Origin: Streptomyces platensis
GTDB lineage: Bacteria > Actinomycetota > Actinomycetes > Streptomycetales > Streptomycetaceae
Direction of reading: 5' to 3'
DNA: 64,000 nucleotides
NCBI RefSeq assembly: GCF_008704855.1
Contig: NZ_CP023691.1
Span: forward strand, 7,626,001-7,690,000
Below the pieces are notes generated by a model. That model saw only the letters and a program-made list of their open reading frames with translations. It was not told where the DNA came from and did no database searches. Positions 1 through 8,636 of the stretch are shown one piece after another. The position numbers were made by a program, and so were the translations under genes. Positions within the stretch are counted from its first letter, which is position 1. Every line of letters begins with the position of its first letter.

Positions 1-2
1 AC

Positions 3-1919
3 CCGAGCGACTACCAGATGCGAGTCAAGGAGACGCTGACCTCCAAACCGTCCGGCTTCGACATCCAGGTCAGGCGGCGCCGAGCGCATGAGCGATACGC
101 CTTCGGTGACGACCCCGCCGAGCTGACCGCCGAGGAGGAGCAGCAGGCCGCAATCCGCGGTGTCGGCGTGCGCCTCGCCGTCGCCTACGGCTCGAACCTT
201 GGCAGCTCCGAGGACCTGGCGCAGATCATCGCCGACCGGGCCGGGCGGGCCGGCTTCGACACCACGCTGACCACTCTGGACGATCTGGCGGACAACCTGC
301 CGACCGAGGGCCTGCTTGTCACCGTCGCCGCGAGCTACAACGGCAAGGCCCCCGACAACGCGCAGCGTTTCGACGAGTTCATCGCCACCGGGCTGCCCGA
401 AGACGCACTGTCCGGAGTGCGGTTCGCGGTGCTGGGCACGGGCAACACCCAGTGGACCACCTACCAGGCCTTCCCCCGCCGGATCGAGGCCGCCCTGCTT
501 GCCGCCGGAGCCACCCCGGTCGTCGACCGAGGTGAAGTCGACGCCTCGGGCGACTTCGATGGCATGGCCTCCGCCTGGATGAACACCCTGTGGTCGACGC
601 TGGCCGAGGAGTACGCCGCCGACACCGCCGCGGACGACGGTCCGCGCTTCCGGGTGGAAATGCTCACGGAGATCGACGTACGCCCCTCGATCGTCTCCGG
701 GCAGGCGTACCCCCTGACCGTCGTCGCCAATGAGGAACTCGTCGGCGACCCGACCGGCTTGTGGGATTTCGGCATCGAACCGCCGCGCCCGTCGGCACGG
801 TCCCTCACGGTCGAACTGCCGGAGGGCGTCGAGTACGGCACCGGCAATCACCTCGCCGTCTTCGCCAAGAACACCCCTGCGCTCGTCGCCCGCGCCCTTG
901 AGCGGCTCGGCGTCGACCGCGACCAGGTGCTGCGGCTCGACCCGGCGACCGGGGGCGGCCGGACCCATCTGCCAGTGGGTGTGCCCGTCACCGCCGAACT
1001 GCTCCTGACCCAGTTCCTGGAACTGCAGGACGTGGCCACCCGCGCCCAGATACGCACGCTGGCCGACCACACCGAGTGCCCCTGGACCCGGCCCCAGCTG
1101 GAGGCCTACACGCCCGACACCGAGGAGGCCGAGCAGCGCTACCGGGCGGAGATCCTGGAAAAGCGGGTCTCGGTGCTCACGCTGCTGGAGCGCTTTCCCG
1201 CCGTGGGACTGCCGTTGGCGGTCTTCCTCGACATGATGGGGTCCATCCGCCCCCGCTTCTACTCCATCTCGTCCTCGTCCCTGGCCGATCCGCGACATGT
1301 GCGGCTGACCGTTGGACTTGTCGAAGGCCCCGCGCTGTCGGGTCAGGGCGAGTACCGGGGCCTGTGCTCGCAGTACCTGGGCCGGCTGGAGCCCGGAGAC
1401 GTCTTCTACGGCTATGTGCGCGTGCCGTCGCCGACGTTCGCGCCTCCGGCAGATCCCGCGACGCCTCTCCTCCTCATCGGCCCCGGAACCGGCATCGCGC
1501 CGCTGCGCGGCTTCCTGGAGGAGCGCGCCTGGCAGCATGCGAACGGTACGCAGGTCGGCACGTCCCAGGTCTTCGTCGGCTGTCGGCACCCGGAGCACGA
1601 CTGGTTCTACCGGCAGGAGATACAGACCTGGGAGAGGTCCGGGATCGCCGAGGTGCACACTGCCTTCTCCGCCCTCCCCGACCACCCTGCCCGGTTCGTC
1701 CAGAACGCGATCGCCGCCGCCTCCGATACGGTGTGGGGGGCCCTCCAGAACGGTGCGTACCTCTACGTCTGCGGTGACGGCCGCCGCATGGCACCGGCCG
1801 TACGCGAGGCACTCGCCGCCATCCACCGCGCCCGTACCGGAAGCGACGACGACACCTCCCAGCGCTGGCTCGCCCAGCTCGAGGCGGAGGGCCGGTACCA
1901 GCAGGACGTGTTCGCCTGA
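3..1919 (+). CDS. CYP102-like self-sufficient P450 fusion, reductase half (5' end outside window)
   Basis: This is the diflavin reductase part of a P450 BM3-type fusion, which passes electrons from NADPH through FAD and FMN to a heme domain. The frame is open to the left edge. The first residues, DYQMRVKETLTSKPSGF, resemble the end of a BM3 heme domain, so the P450 module should lie just upstream. A flavodoxin (FMN) domain begins near AYGSNLGSSEDLA. The FAD-binding domain has RFYSISSSS and RGLCSQYL. The NADPH domain has LLLIGPGTGIAPLRGFLEE and YVCGDGRRMA near the C terminus. The visible part is 638 residues and ends intact. It most likely hydroxylates fatty acids, inferred from the family. 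A stand-alone reductase is less likely given the heme-domain tail. Confidence 0.9.
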   Translation, partial: PSDYQMRVKETLTSKPSGFDIQVRRRRAHERYAFGDDPAELTAEEEQQAAIRGVGVRLAVAYGSNLGSSEDLAQIIADRAGRAGFDTTLTTLDDLADNLPTEGLLVTVAASYNGKAPDNAQRFDEFIATGLPEDALSGVRFAVLGTGNTQWTTYQAFPRRIEAALLAAGATPVVDRGEVDASGDFDGMASAWMNTLWSTLAEEYAADTAADDGPRFRVEMLTEIDVRPSIVSGQAYPLTVVANEELVGDPTGLWDFGIEPPRPSARSLTVELPEGVEYGTGNHLAVFAKNTPALVARALERLGVDRDQVLRLDPATGGGRTHLPVGVPVTAELLLTQFLELQDVATRAQIRTLADHTECPWTRPQLEAYTPDTEEAEQRYRAEILEKRVSVLTLLERFPAVGLPLAVFLDMMGSIRPRFYSISSSSLADPRHVRLTVGLVEGPALSGQGEYRGLCSQYLGRLEPGDVFYGYVRVPSPTFAPPADPATPLLLIGPGTGIAPLRGFLEERAWQHANGTQVGTSQVFVGCRHPEHDWFYRQEIQTWERSGIAEVHTAFSALPDHPARFVQNAIAAASDTVWGALQNGAYLYVCGDGRRMAPAVREALAAIHRARTGSDDDTSQRWLAQLEAEGRYQQDVFA

Positions 1920-2144
1920 CCCGGACCCGCGTGACCAGTGGGGCAGGGAACGAGCCGGTGCCGGAGGGCATGAGTGCCGTGTCAGGTCGTGCAGGGCAAC
2001 CTCGGCGTACGGGCCGAGCGGCAGCGCACCGGCCTGGTACACCGGCCCCGGCATCCGCACGCGAGGGTCGGCACCCTCCTCCGCATTCCCCACGTCCGGG
2101 CCATACGGCCATACGGCCAGACGCCGGGCGCCTCGCAGCATGGC

Positions 2145-3326
2145 TCAGCCCCGCTGCGGTTCCGCCAGTCGTCCCAGCAGTCCCGCGACCAGGGAGGTCT
2201 GGGCGGGCACCGTGTCGGGGTAGATGAACTCGCCCCGGGCGTGGGCGTTGTCGCCGACTGCGCCCATGCCGCACAGCACGGGCAGGCCGAGGGCGGCGAC
2301 GAAGTTGGCGTCGCTGGCACCGCCGACGGCGGCGTCGGGCAAGTCGCCGCGGCCCTGCTCGCGGGTGACCTCGCGGGCGAGGGCGAGGAGGCGGGCGGAG
2401 GCGGCGTTGAGGGTCATCGGCGGCCGGTTCCAGGCGTGGTCGATCTCGATGCGGACGCGGCGGTCGCTGACCCTGATGGCGTCCAGTGCGTCGTCGACAC
2501 GGAGCTGTTCGGCCTCGCTGCTGACTCGGATGTCGATACTGGCGGTGGCCTCCCTGGCGACGACGTTGGTGCCGGAGCCGCCCTTGATGAGCCCGGTGTT
2601 GATCGTGGTGCCCTTGCCGGGCGCGGCGACGGCCGCGGCGGCGACCACGAACTCGGACAGCGCGGTGATCGCGCTCGCCCCGTCCTGAGGTGCGAGCCCG
2701 GCGTGTGCCTCGACGCCGGTGGCCGTGACCCGGAAGATCCCACAGCCCTTGCGGGCGGTCTTGACCGCACCGTGGGCGGACGGCTCCAGCACCAGCGTGG
2801 CGTCGGCCTGCTGCGCGACCTCCTCGATCACCGGCCGCGAGGACAGCGAGCCGATCTCCTCGTCGCCGTTGAAGAGAAAGGTGACGGTGGGCACCGGTAC
2901 CCCGCTCGCCCTGGCCAGCTTCAGGGCCCAGATGCCTTGGACCAGGCCGGTCTTCATGTCGAAGATGCCCGGCCCGCTGAGCTTCTCCCGGCCGTCGTCG
3001 GACACCTCCGGCTGCTCCCATCCGGCGAGGGTGCCGGTCGGCCAGACGGTGTCGTAGTGGCCGACCAATGCGACGTGCCCGGTGCCGGTGCTGGTGTAGG
3101 TCAGCGCGAGGGTGTCGCCGCACTCGCCACCGGGGTGACGCTGTGCGTGGTCGGGCCGGCCGAGTCGGTGGACGGCGAGCGTGTGCAGGAGGTCCAGGCC
3201 CGCGGCGAGGCCGGGCAGGTCGTAGCTGCTGGTCTCGTGGCGGACGAGAGTCAGGATGTCGGTGACGATCTCCGGCGAGACGTCCTGGGCGCGGGCGGCG
3301 AGGGCGGCAGCGGGCAGTGCGGTCAT
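2145..3326 (-). CDS. M20 family metallopeptidase, carboxypeptidase G2-like
   Basis: A cytosolic dizinc exopeptidase of the M20A/CPG2 group that likely cleaves a terminal glutamate or similar amide. There is no signal peptide. Metal-site motifs are in order: LVGHYDTVWP (zinc-binding His-Asp), FDMKTG, FNGDEEIGS (general base and zinc Glu pair), and a late GGASDANF. At 393 residues it has normal length for a catalytic domain plus a dimerisation lid. It lies 48 bases downstream of the AbgT-type transporter on the same strand, so the pair probably imports and hydrolyses p-aminobenzoyl-glutamate or another acylated glutamate. That substrate is inferred from the pairing. The divergent Lrp-type regulator is the likely controller. 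Confidence 0.88.
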   Translation of the reverse strand: MTALPAAALAARAQDVSPEIVTDILTLVRHETSSYDLPGLAAGLDLLHTLAVHRLGRPDHAQRHPGGECGDTLALTYTSTGTGHVALVGHYDTVWPTGTLAGWEQPEVSDDGREKLSGPGIFDMKTGLVQGIWALKLARASGVPVPTVTFLFNGDEEIGSLSSRPVIEEVAQQADATLVLEPSAHGAVKTARKGCGIFRVTATGVEAHAGLAPQDGASAITALSEFVVAAAAVAAPGKGTTINTGLIKGGSGTNVVAREATASIDIRVSSEAEQLRVDDALDAIRVSDRRVRIEIDHAWNRPPMTLNAASARLLALAREVTREQGRGDLPDAAVGGASDANFVAALGLPVLCGMGAVGDNAHARGEFIYPDTVPAQTSLVAGLLGRLAEPQRG

Positions 3327-3374
3327 GATCTGCTTTCTCGTACGGGGCCGGTGGCGGTGTTCCTCAGAGGCGGG

Positions 3375-4928
3375 TCAGCTGACGCCGAAGGGGAGGCCCA
3401 GCAGGTACCAGGCCACGAAGAACGCAATCCAGACGACCCAGACGACGGCGGCGATCGGGATCGTGAGGGAGGCCAGGGTGCCGATCCCGGCGGACTTGCG
3501 GTACTGCTGGATGAAGCCCAGGGCCATCACGAAGTACGGGCTCATCGGGGTGACGCAGTTGGTGACCGAGTCGGCGACGCGGTAGACGGCCTGGGTGGTC
3601 TCGGCGTCGATTCCGATGAGCATCAGCATGGGCACGAGCACCGGGGCGGCCAGCGCCCACAGGGCGGAGCCGCTGGTGATGACGAGGTTCATGAACGTGA
3701 TCAGCACGGCGAGGGCGACCAGCACGGTCCAGCCGTGCATGTGCAGGTCGCGCAGCGTCTCGGCGCCCTTGACGGCGAGGATGTTGCCGATGTTCGTCCA
3801 CTTGAAATAGGCGAGGAACTGGGAGATCGCGAAGAACAGGACGAGGATCGGCGCCATCGACCGGGTGCCGTCGGCCATCGCGGCGATGATGTCGCGGGCG
3901 GCGGAGAAAGTGCCGGTCATCCGGCCGTAGACGGTGCCGAGCACGGCGAAGAACACACCCAGGACGAGCGCCATCCCGCCGACCAGCGGGGAGTCGACGA
4001 TGCCGCCGCTCTCGCCGCGCAGTGGTGAGGACGCGGGGACCATGGCCACCACCAGGAACGCGATGAGGCCGAGGGCGACCAGCCCGGTCGTGCGCAGCGC
4101 GCGGCGCTGCTGCCCGGTGACCTCGATCGCCTCCAGTTCCTCGGCGTCCGGTGCGGCGACCGGCTCGTCGGGCTCCAGGTCCCGGCGGCGGGCGAGGACC
4201 TTGTCGACGACGAGGGTGATCACCAGGGCCACCAGGACCGACGAGCCGACTCCGAAGAAGTAGTTGGCCAGCGGGGTGACGACGTAGTGCGCGTCGATGG
4301 TGTGGGCGGCGGCGGTGGAGATCGAGGACAGCAGTACGTCGGTGGTGGTGAGCGACGGGGAGGCGTCGTAGCCGGCGGAGACCGATACGTAGGCGACGAT
4401 GCAGCCGAGCACCGGGCTGCGGCCCGCCGCACGGAAGATCAGTGCGCCGAGCGGCATGAGGGTGACGTAGGCGGCGTCGCCGGCGACATGGCTGACCATG
4501 GCCGTCATCGACAGGGCGAAGGTGAGGTACTTGCCCGGCACCCGCGCGACCATGCGGCGCAGCAGGGTGGAGAACAGTCCGCTCCGCTCCGCGACGGCGA
4601 TGCCGAACATCACGGTGAGGATGGTGGCCAGCGGCGGGAAGGCCGCGAAGTTGTCGACGGCTCCCTCGACGGCCATGGTGAGGCCGTCCTTGCTGAGCAG
4701 GTTCTGCACCTTGATGATCTCGTGCGTGCCGGGGTGCACGGCGCTGACGCCGACCGCCGCCAGTACGGCGCTGAGGACGGCGACGACCCCCGCGAGGATC
4801 CAGAACAGCCAGAAGGGGTTGGGGAGTTTGTTACCTATCTTCTCGATCGCCGCGAAGCTCCGGAACGCGGTGCGCAGGATTCTCGACTGTGGCTCGGTGG
4901 CCTGAGGCTGAGCGGAGGTGGCACTCAT
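3375..4928 (-). CDS. AbgT family transporter (p-aminobenzoyl-glutamate type)
   Basis: An integral membrane protein of the AbgT family (known members import p-aminobenzoyl-glutamate or export sulfonamides). It is 517 residues with many hydrophobic segments and the family-like stretches VSHVAGDAAYVTLMPLGA and DSVTNCVTPMSPYF. An upstream in-frame ATG exists, but the start at 4928 is chosen because GAAGGGG sits seven bases before it. It is the first gene of a likely two-gene operon with the M20 peptidase and is divergent from the Lrp regulator. Transport direction and substrate are inferred from the neighbouring peptidase. Confidence 0.92.
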   Translation of the reverse strand: MSATSAQPQATEPQSRILRTAFRSFAAIEKIGNKLPNPFWLFWILAGVVAVLSAVLAAVGVSAVHPGTHEIIKVQNLLSKDGLTMAVEGAVDNFAAFPPLATILTVMFGIAVAERSGLFSTLLRRMVARVPGKYLTFALSMTAMVSHVAGDAAYVTLMPLGALIFRAAGRSPVLGCIVAYVSVSAGYDASPSLTTTDVLLSSISTAAAHTIDAHYVVTPLANYFFGVGSSVLVALVITLVVDKVLARRRDLEPDEPVAAPDAEELEAIEVTGQQRRALRTTGLVALGLIAFLVVAMVPASSPLRGESGGIVDSPLVGGMALVLGVFFAVLGTVYGRMTGTFSAARDIIAAMADGTRSMAPILVLFFAISQFLAYFKWTNIGNILAVKGAETLRDLHMHGWTVLVALAVLITFMNLVITSGSALWALAAPVLVPMLMLIGIDAETTQAVYRVADSVTNCVTPMSPYFVMALGFIQQYRKSAGIGTLASLTIPIAAVVWVVWIAFFVAWYLLGLPFGVS

Positions 4929-4972
4929 CGGTACCCCTTCGTGCATTCGAGGGACGTTCCTGCGAACAGTGG

Positions 4973-5005
4973 CATCCAAGTGAGAGATTCTCTAGCCTTT
5001 GGATG
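4973..5005. promoter_or_regulatory. Palindromic operator candidate between abgT-like gene and Lrp regulator
   Basis: The 115-base divergent intergenic region carries CATCCAA (4973-4979) matched by TTGGATG (4999-5005). Nested inside is AGAGATTCTCT (4983-4993), palindromic except at its centre. The double symmetry in an AT-richer patch fits a binding site for the divergent Lrp/AsnC protein controlling both directions. The binding protein is inferred. Confidence 0.6.
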
Positions 5006-5043
5006 TAACGGTAGGATTAACCGGCAGTTTAAAGTGGGGGACC

Positions 5044-6069
5044 ATGACCCGCCCTCTCCTCGACGAGCTCGACCGGCGCCTCATCGGCGCGCTGCACGTG
5101 GCACCCCGGGCCACCTGGGACGACATCGGCGGCATCCTGGCCGCCGACGCCAGCACGCTCAAGCGCCGTTACGACCGGCTGCACCAGGCCCGGATGGTCC
5201 GTGCGATCGGGCATGCCTCCTGGGGCCTGCACTCCACGGCGATGCCGGTCCACGTTTTCCTGGACATTGCCGGCGAAACTCCGCTCACCGTCCTCCACCG
5301 GCTCCGCGATCTGCCCCACCTCCAGCTCCTGGCACAGATCTCCGGCGACGCCCCCCTCTACGTCGTCATCCACGCCCCGTCCGAGGCCGCTACCAGCGAG
5401 GCGATCGACCGGCTGTACTCCGTCCCCGGCGTCCGCCGCGTCAACGCCCTGCCGGCCCTCAGCACCCTGCGCCGGGGCATGACCTGGGACCCCCAGTTCC
5501 TCACCGACGCCGAACGCGCCGACCTCCTGAAGCTCACCGGCGCCCGCCGGGAGGGCACCGCGACCGCGAAACCCCCAGCCAAGCCGCTCACCGAGGCCGA
5601 ACGCACCGTCGTCGCCCAGCTGATCCAGGACAGCCGCGCATCCGCCGCGAGCATCGCCCGGGCGGCCGGCCTGGCCACCTCCACCGCGCACCGCGTCGTC
5701 CGCCGGGTCCTCGACGAGGGATGGGTCAAACCGCGCCTGGAGATGGTGTCGGAATGGCTCGGCTTCCAGACCACCTTCCTGCTCCGCCTGCGAGTGGCCC
5801 CGGGCGGCACGCCCGACGTCATGCGCCGCATCGACCAGCTCCCCCAGACCCGGCTCGCCGCCCACGTCGCCAGCGACATGTCCGTCCTCGTCATGGGCCT
5901 GGTCACCGACCGCGCCGCTCTGGCGCTCTTCATCGACCACGAACTGGCCAAGATCCCCGGCATCCTTGCCGTCAGCGTCGACATCATGCTCGCCGAACCG
6001 CGCCGCTACTGGCTGGACCGGGACCTGACCTCCGGTCTCGGCGCATTCCACGCGCCGACGCTGCTCTGA
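5044..6069 (+). CDS. Lrp/AsnC family regulator with two tandem Lrp modules
   Basis: A DNA-binding regulator of the feast/famine (Lrp/AsnC) family. It is 341 residues, about twice the classical length, with two units: an HTH near residues 5-50 (LLDELDRRLIGALHVAPRAT) followed by a RAM-like effector region, and a second HTH near 185-230 (LTEAERTVVAQLIQDSRASA) with its own C-terminal region. The ATG at 5044 is preferred over an upstream in-frame start because GTGGGGGACC precedes it. It is divergent from the transporter-peptidase operon and probably senses its amino-acid-like substrate (inferred). Confidence 0.9.
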   Translation: MTRPLLDELDRRLIGALHVAPRATWDDIGGILAADASTLKRRYDRLHQARMVRAIGHASWGLHSTAMPVHVFLDIAGETPLTVLHRLRDLPHLQLLAQISGDAPLYVVIHAPSEAATSEAIDRLYSVPGVRRVNALPALSTLRRGMTWDPQFLTDAERADLLKLTGARREGTATAKPPAKPLTEAERTVVAQLIQDSRASAASIARAAGLATSTAHRVVRRVLDEGWVKPRLEMVSEWLGFQTTFLLRLRVAPGGTPDVMRRIDQLPQTRLAAHVASDMSVLVMGLVTDRAALALFIDHELAKIPGILAVSVDIMLAEPRRYWLDRDLTSGLGAFHAPTLL

Positions 6070-6151
6070 AGCCCCCACGGCACCGGCGGACGGACGCGCC
6101 GGGCTCCTGGCCGACCACTTACTCGCAGGGCTACTACGACGAGCCCCTCAG

Positions 6152-6310
6152 GACTACGCACGCCTGCTGGACGCCGCGTACCAGCAGCTCGCCGGCCACC
6201 TCGTCTTGGTCTGAGACAACTTGAACACGCACGTCAGCCGCACTATGCGCGAGCTGATCGCCCCCAGACCATGGCTGACCGTCTACCAGCTGCCGCCGTA
6301 CATTCCCGGT
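6152..6310 (+). pseudogene. IS630-type transposase remnant (C-terminal DDE region)
   Basis: In one frame the DNA reads DYARLLDAAYQQLAGHLVLV, an in-frame TGA at 6212-6214, then DNLNTHVSRTMRELIAPRP and WLTVYQLPPY. This matches the conserved VWDNLNTHVS...WLTVYQLPPYAPELNP block of Streptomyces IS630-family transposases. The stop replaces the expected Trp codon, and the glutamate-containing end is lost after PPYIPG. No start, no inverted ends and no full element are visible, so it is a decayed fragment. Confidence 0.8.
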
Positions 6311-6340
6311 GCGGACCCGAGGTGCCGCGGCCGCCTGCCG

Positions 6341-7474
6341 CTACTGGATGTTCAGCAGGTGGGGGTGTATCGGTTCGATGGGACAGATGAAGATCCGCAG
6401 TGCGCCCCATCGGCCAGGAGTCAATCCGGTTGGCGCGCAGGCGCCCACGTGGTTCGCCTCGGAATCCTCGAGGGGGCGCCAGCTCTCGGAACCACCGTCC
6501 CATTCGCTGCTGTCGAAGCTGAGCAGAAGGTCCATCGACGCTCCGCACCGGCAGTTGACGGGCGCCGGATCGGTCAGATGCCAGGTTGCCCAGCCGCCGG
6601 CTTTGCAGCCGGGAGCGATGGACAGGTCGTACTGGTAAGCGAAATCGGTCTCCTCCAGCCACCGGTCGTCCTGGGCATCGAGTCGCTTGCAGAGCGCGTC
6701 GGGCAGCAGATCCGCGTACTGATACTCAGTCACCTGCTCGGGGTGCAGCACGCACGGGGTGGGCAGGTAGGCGTCGTGCGTGTCCAGGGGCTGCGGGGGC
6801 GCGCTGCCGGGCGCGGAGGCAACATCGGACGCGCGCCGCCAGACGAGGTGTACGTACGGGCCCCCGTAAAAGCGGGGCTGGCAGGGCAGATCCTGGTGAG
6901 TGGTGGGGCACCACAGCACTTGGAGGAGGTCGGTCCCCGAGGGAAAGCCAACGGTCGGGATATCACGGGCGTGCAGCTGGGCGACGGCTACCAGGGGGTT
7001 CGGCTCCTTATGCGCCTCGGACTCGTACCAGTGGGTGGTGTAGCGGATGAGGTCGACGGATGCGCCGCGGCGGCCGACTGCTTCGTCGCGCAGAGCGAGC
7101 TCCTCCGGGCTGCGCCGGCCGCCGAGTCTCGCGCCCTGCTGCTCCTCCCTCTTGGCCTGAGCCTGCTGCAACGCGATGACGAGCTCGGGGGCTATCGGCT
7201 CGCTGCGCTGCACCATACGAGGCGCGGTGCACGTGGGCCACGGCTCACTGGTGGGCCAGAGAAGCGGACCGCCGATCGAGCTGTCGACGGAGTCCGGCCT
7301 GCCGGGCCGTGGGTGCAGCCGGGTCGTCTCCCGGGCGTGGGCTGCCAGTTCGGGCAGTACAGCGGTGACGTCGATGGGGCGTGGTGGTGTCGTACGGGGC
7401 AACGTGCTGCTCTCCCAAGGCTGCTGCGATGCGGGCTGTCCACGCGCACACGTGACGGATGAGGCGGGGGCCAT
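6341..7474 (-). CDS. DUF1963/YwqG-like protein
   Basis: A soluble protein of about 377 residues without signal peptide or membrane segments. Features resembling DUF1963 (YwqG) proteins are GGPLLWPTSEPWP near residue 70, GTDLLQVLWCP mid-protein, and the C-terminal AGGWATWHLTDPAPVNCRCG followed by LLLSFDSSEW, a pattern often binding metal through paired cysteines. Its biochemical role is unknown; relatives have been linked to conflict or stress loci. The start is uncertain: an ATG at 7474 is used because the longer frame begins with TTG at 7501, and neither has a strong ribosome site. It sits next to an IS630 remnant in accessory DNA. Confidence 0.7.
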   Translation of the reverse strand: MAPASSVTCARGQPASQQPWESSTLPRTTPPRPIDVTAVLPELAAHARETTRLHPRPGRPDSVDSSIGGPLLWPTSEPWPTCTAPRMVQRSEPIAPELVIALQQAQAKREEQQGARLGGRRSPEELALRDEAVGRRGASVDLIRYTTHWYESEAHKEPNPLVAVAQLHARDIPTVGFPSGTDLLQVLWCPTTHQDLPCQPRFYGGPYVHLVWRRASDVASAPGSAPPQPLDTHDAYLPTPCVLHPEQVTEYQYADLLPDALCKRLDAQDDRWLEETDFAYQYDLSIAPGCKAGGWATWHLTDPAPVNCRCGASMDLLLSFDSSEWDGGSESWRPLEDSEANHVGACAPTGLTPGRWGALRIFICPIEPIHPHLLNIQ

Positions 7475-7533
7475 GTGAAACCGTGCGCGTGCGGCGCCCA
7501 ACCGGCGAGGCGTGGTGCTTGTGTCGCTGCCGT

Positions 7534-8094
7534 TCAGGCAGGGAACGAGTGCAGGTTGGTCGCGGCGAGGGTTTGCTCCGCGTCGTGTGCCTCGAAGGTG
7601 CTCATGTGCTGGAATCCGAGGCGGGCAGCGAGCTTGAGTGAACGCTCGTTGGCTGTCTGGGTCACTACCAGGACCGGCTGGTCAGGCAGCTCGCCGGCGG
7701 CGGCGCGCAACGCGGCCGTGGCAGCTTCGAACGCCAGCCCTGCGCCCCAAGCCTCACGTCGTAGCAGGTAGGTCAGTTCCAGTTCGCCACCCTCCTCGGT
7801 GACGTGCCCGGGAAGGTCGGCGGAGCGTCGGTCGAGTGTGAGCGTCCCGAAGAGCCGGTCGGTCGTCTTGTCGGCGATGACGAACGTGCCGGGATTGCTG
7901 GTGATGCTCGTGGTGCCGATCGCATCGAGATACTGTTCGACAGCGCTTCGGGGCCTTGGGCCGCCGAGGTATTGCCGGACCTGTGGATCGGTCTGAAGTT
8001 CGATGAGGCCGTCGCGGTCGGTGTCGTGTGCTTTGCGCAGCCGGAGTCGATCCGAGGTGATCTCCGTGGCGGACAGCATGGACGAGGGGTTCAT
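7534..8094 (-). CDS. GNAT family N-acetyltransferase (RimJ/RimL-like)
   Basis: An acetyl-CoA-dependent N-acetyltransferase of 186 residues. The N terminus TSDRLRLRKAHDTDRDGL and the later LTYLLRREAWGAGLAFEA (acetyl-CoA loop in a diverged form) and ANERSLKLAARLGF (strand-helix end) are typical of the RimJ/RimL group acting on protein or small amines. The start at 8094 has an AGGATGG ribosome site; an ATG three codons upstream is an alternative. The frame stays open further upstream but loses family resemblance. The substrate cannot be inferred. Confidence 0.88.
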   Translation of the reverse strand: MNPSSMLSATEITSDRLRLRKAHDTDRDGLIELQTDPQVRQYLGGPRPRSAVEQYLDAIGTTSITSNPGTFVIADKTTDRLFGTLTLDRRSADLPGHVTEEGGELELTYLLRREAWGAGLAFEAATAALRAAAGELPDQPVLVVTQTANERSLKLAARLGFQHMSTFEAHDAEQTLAATNLHSFPA

Positions 8095-8573
8095 GGGATC
8101 CATCCTGGCTGAGAACCTGCCGTTCAGCCGTGGCGTTCCCCGATTCCGGTCACCCTTCGGCCCGATACGGCTCAGTGGTGGCCCCTTGACCTGCCCGATG
8201 GCCTCACCACCGAGGAGGCGGTGGGCCGGCAGACGCGGATGGCCGAGCAGGACGGCGTCGTGGTCACCTCCTCGGGCGATGTCCACTCCACTTCGGCCGG
8301 CCGGCCCCTCGGGTGCTCTCGGCTCAGCTGCTGGATATACCGGAGGTGTATCGGCCGCCGGACATGGAGCCGCTCGTGCAGCAACTGCTGGAAATCCGCG
8401 CGGAATTGCGTGGGGAGCCGCCAGCCGTCTGACGCCCGTGGTGAGCAACAGCCGACCTGACGCTCGAAGCGGCACGCACGCCCCGCGGCACGGCGTACCG
8501 AACGTGGCGACGGTGCTGGACACCCCGAACAGCCCGAACAGCCCGAATGTGCCGAACCTGAAGGAGGCCACTC
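8095..8573. other. Gap with a possible broken gene fragment
   Basis: About 480 bases without a convincing gene. On the plus strand one frame reads WWPLDLPDGLTTEEAVGRQT, and after a shift near 8310 another reads LLDIPEVYRPPD and LVQQLLEIRAELRGEPPAV to a TGA at 8429-8431. The codon usage is gene-like but I do not recognise a family, so it may be a frameshifted remnant. A 9-base direct repeat (CCCGAACAG) lies at about 8524-8545, just before the EamA ribosome site. Confidence 0.3.
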
Positions 8574-8576
8574 ATC
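8561..8576 (+). promoter_or_regulatory. Perfect ribosome site followed by ATC instead of ATG
   Basis: AAGGAGG at 8561-8567 is followed after six bases by ATC (8574-8576), in frame with the EamA gene and continuous with it. No ATG, GTG or TTG occurs at the expected distance. The site suggests that translation began here in an ancestor, or begins at a non-canonical ATC. Confidence 0.6.
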
Positions 8577-8636
8577 AGCCAGCTCACCACCCGTCGTGCG
8601 CACGCCGTCGCCGGGATCAGCCGGGGGCTGGGCGCC

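Noticed and set aside
1974..4028. 684-residue open frame on the plus strand
   Set aside because: It is antisense to the M20 and AbgT genes, full of Gly/Asp/Val runs typical of GC-rich shadows, and has no family resemblance.
8524..8545. CCCGAACAG direct repeats considered as CRISPR-like or iterons
   Set aside because: Only two short adjacent copies with no spacers of regular size.
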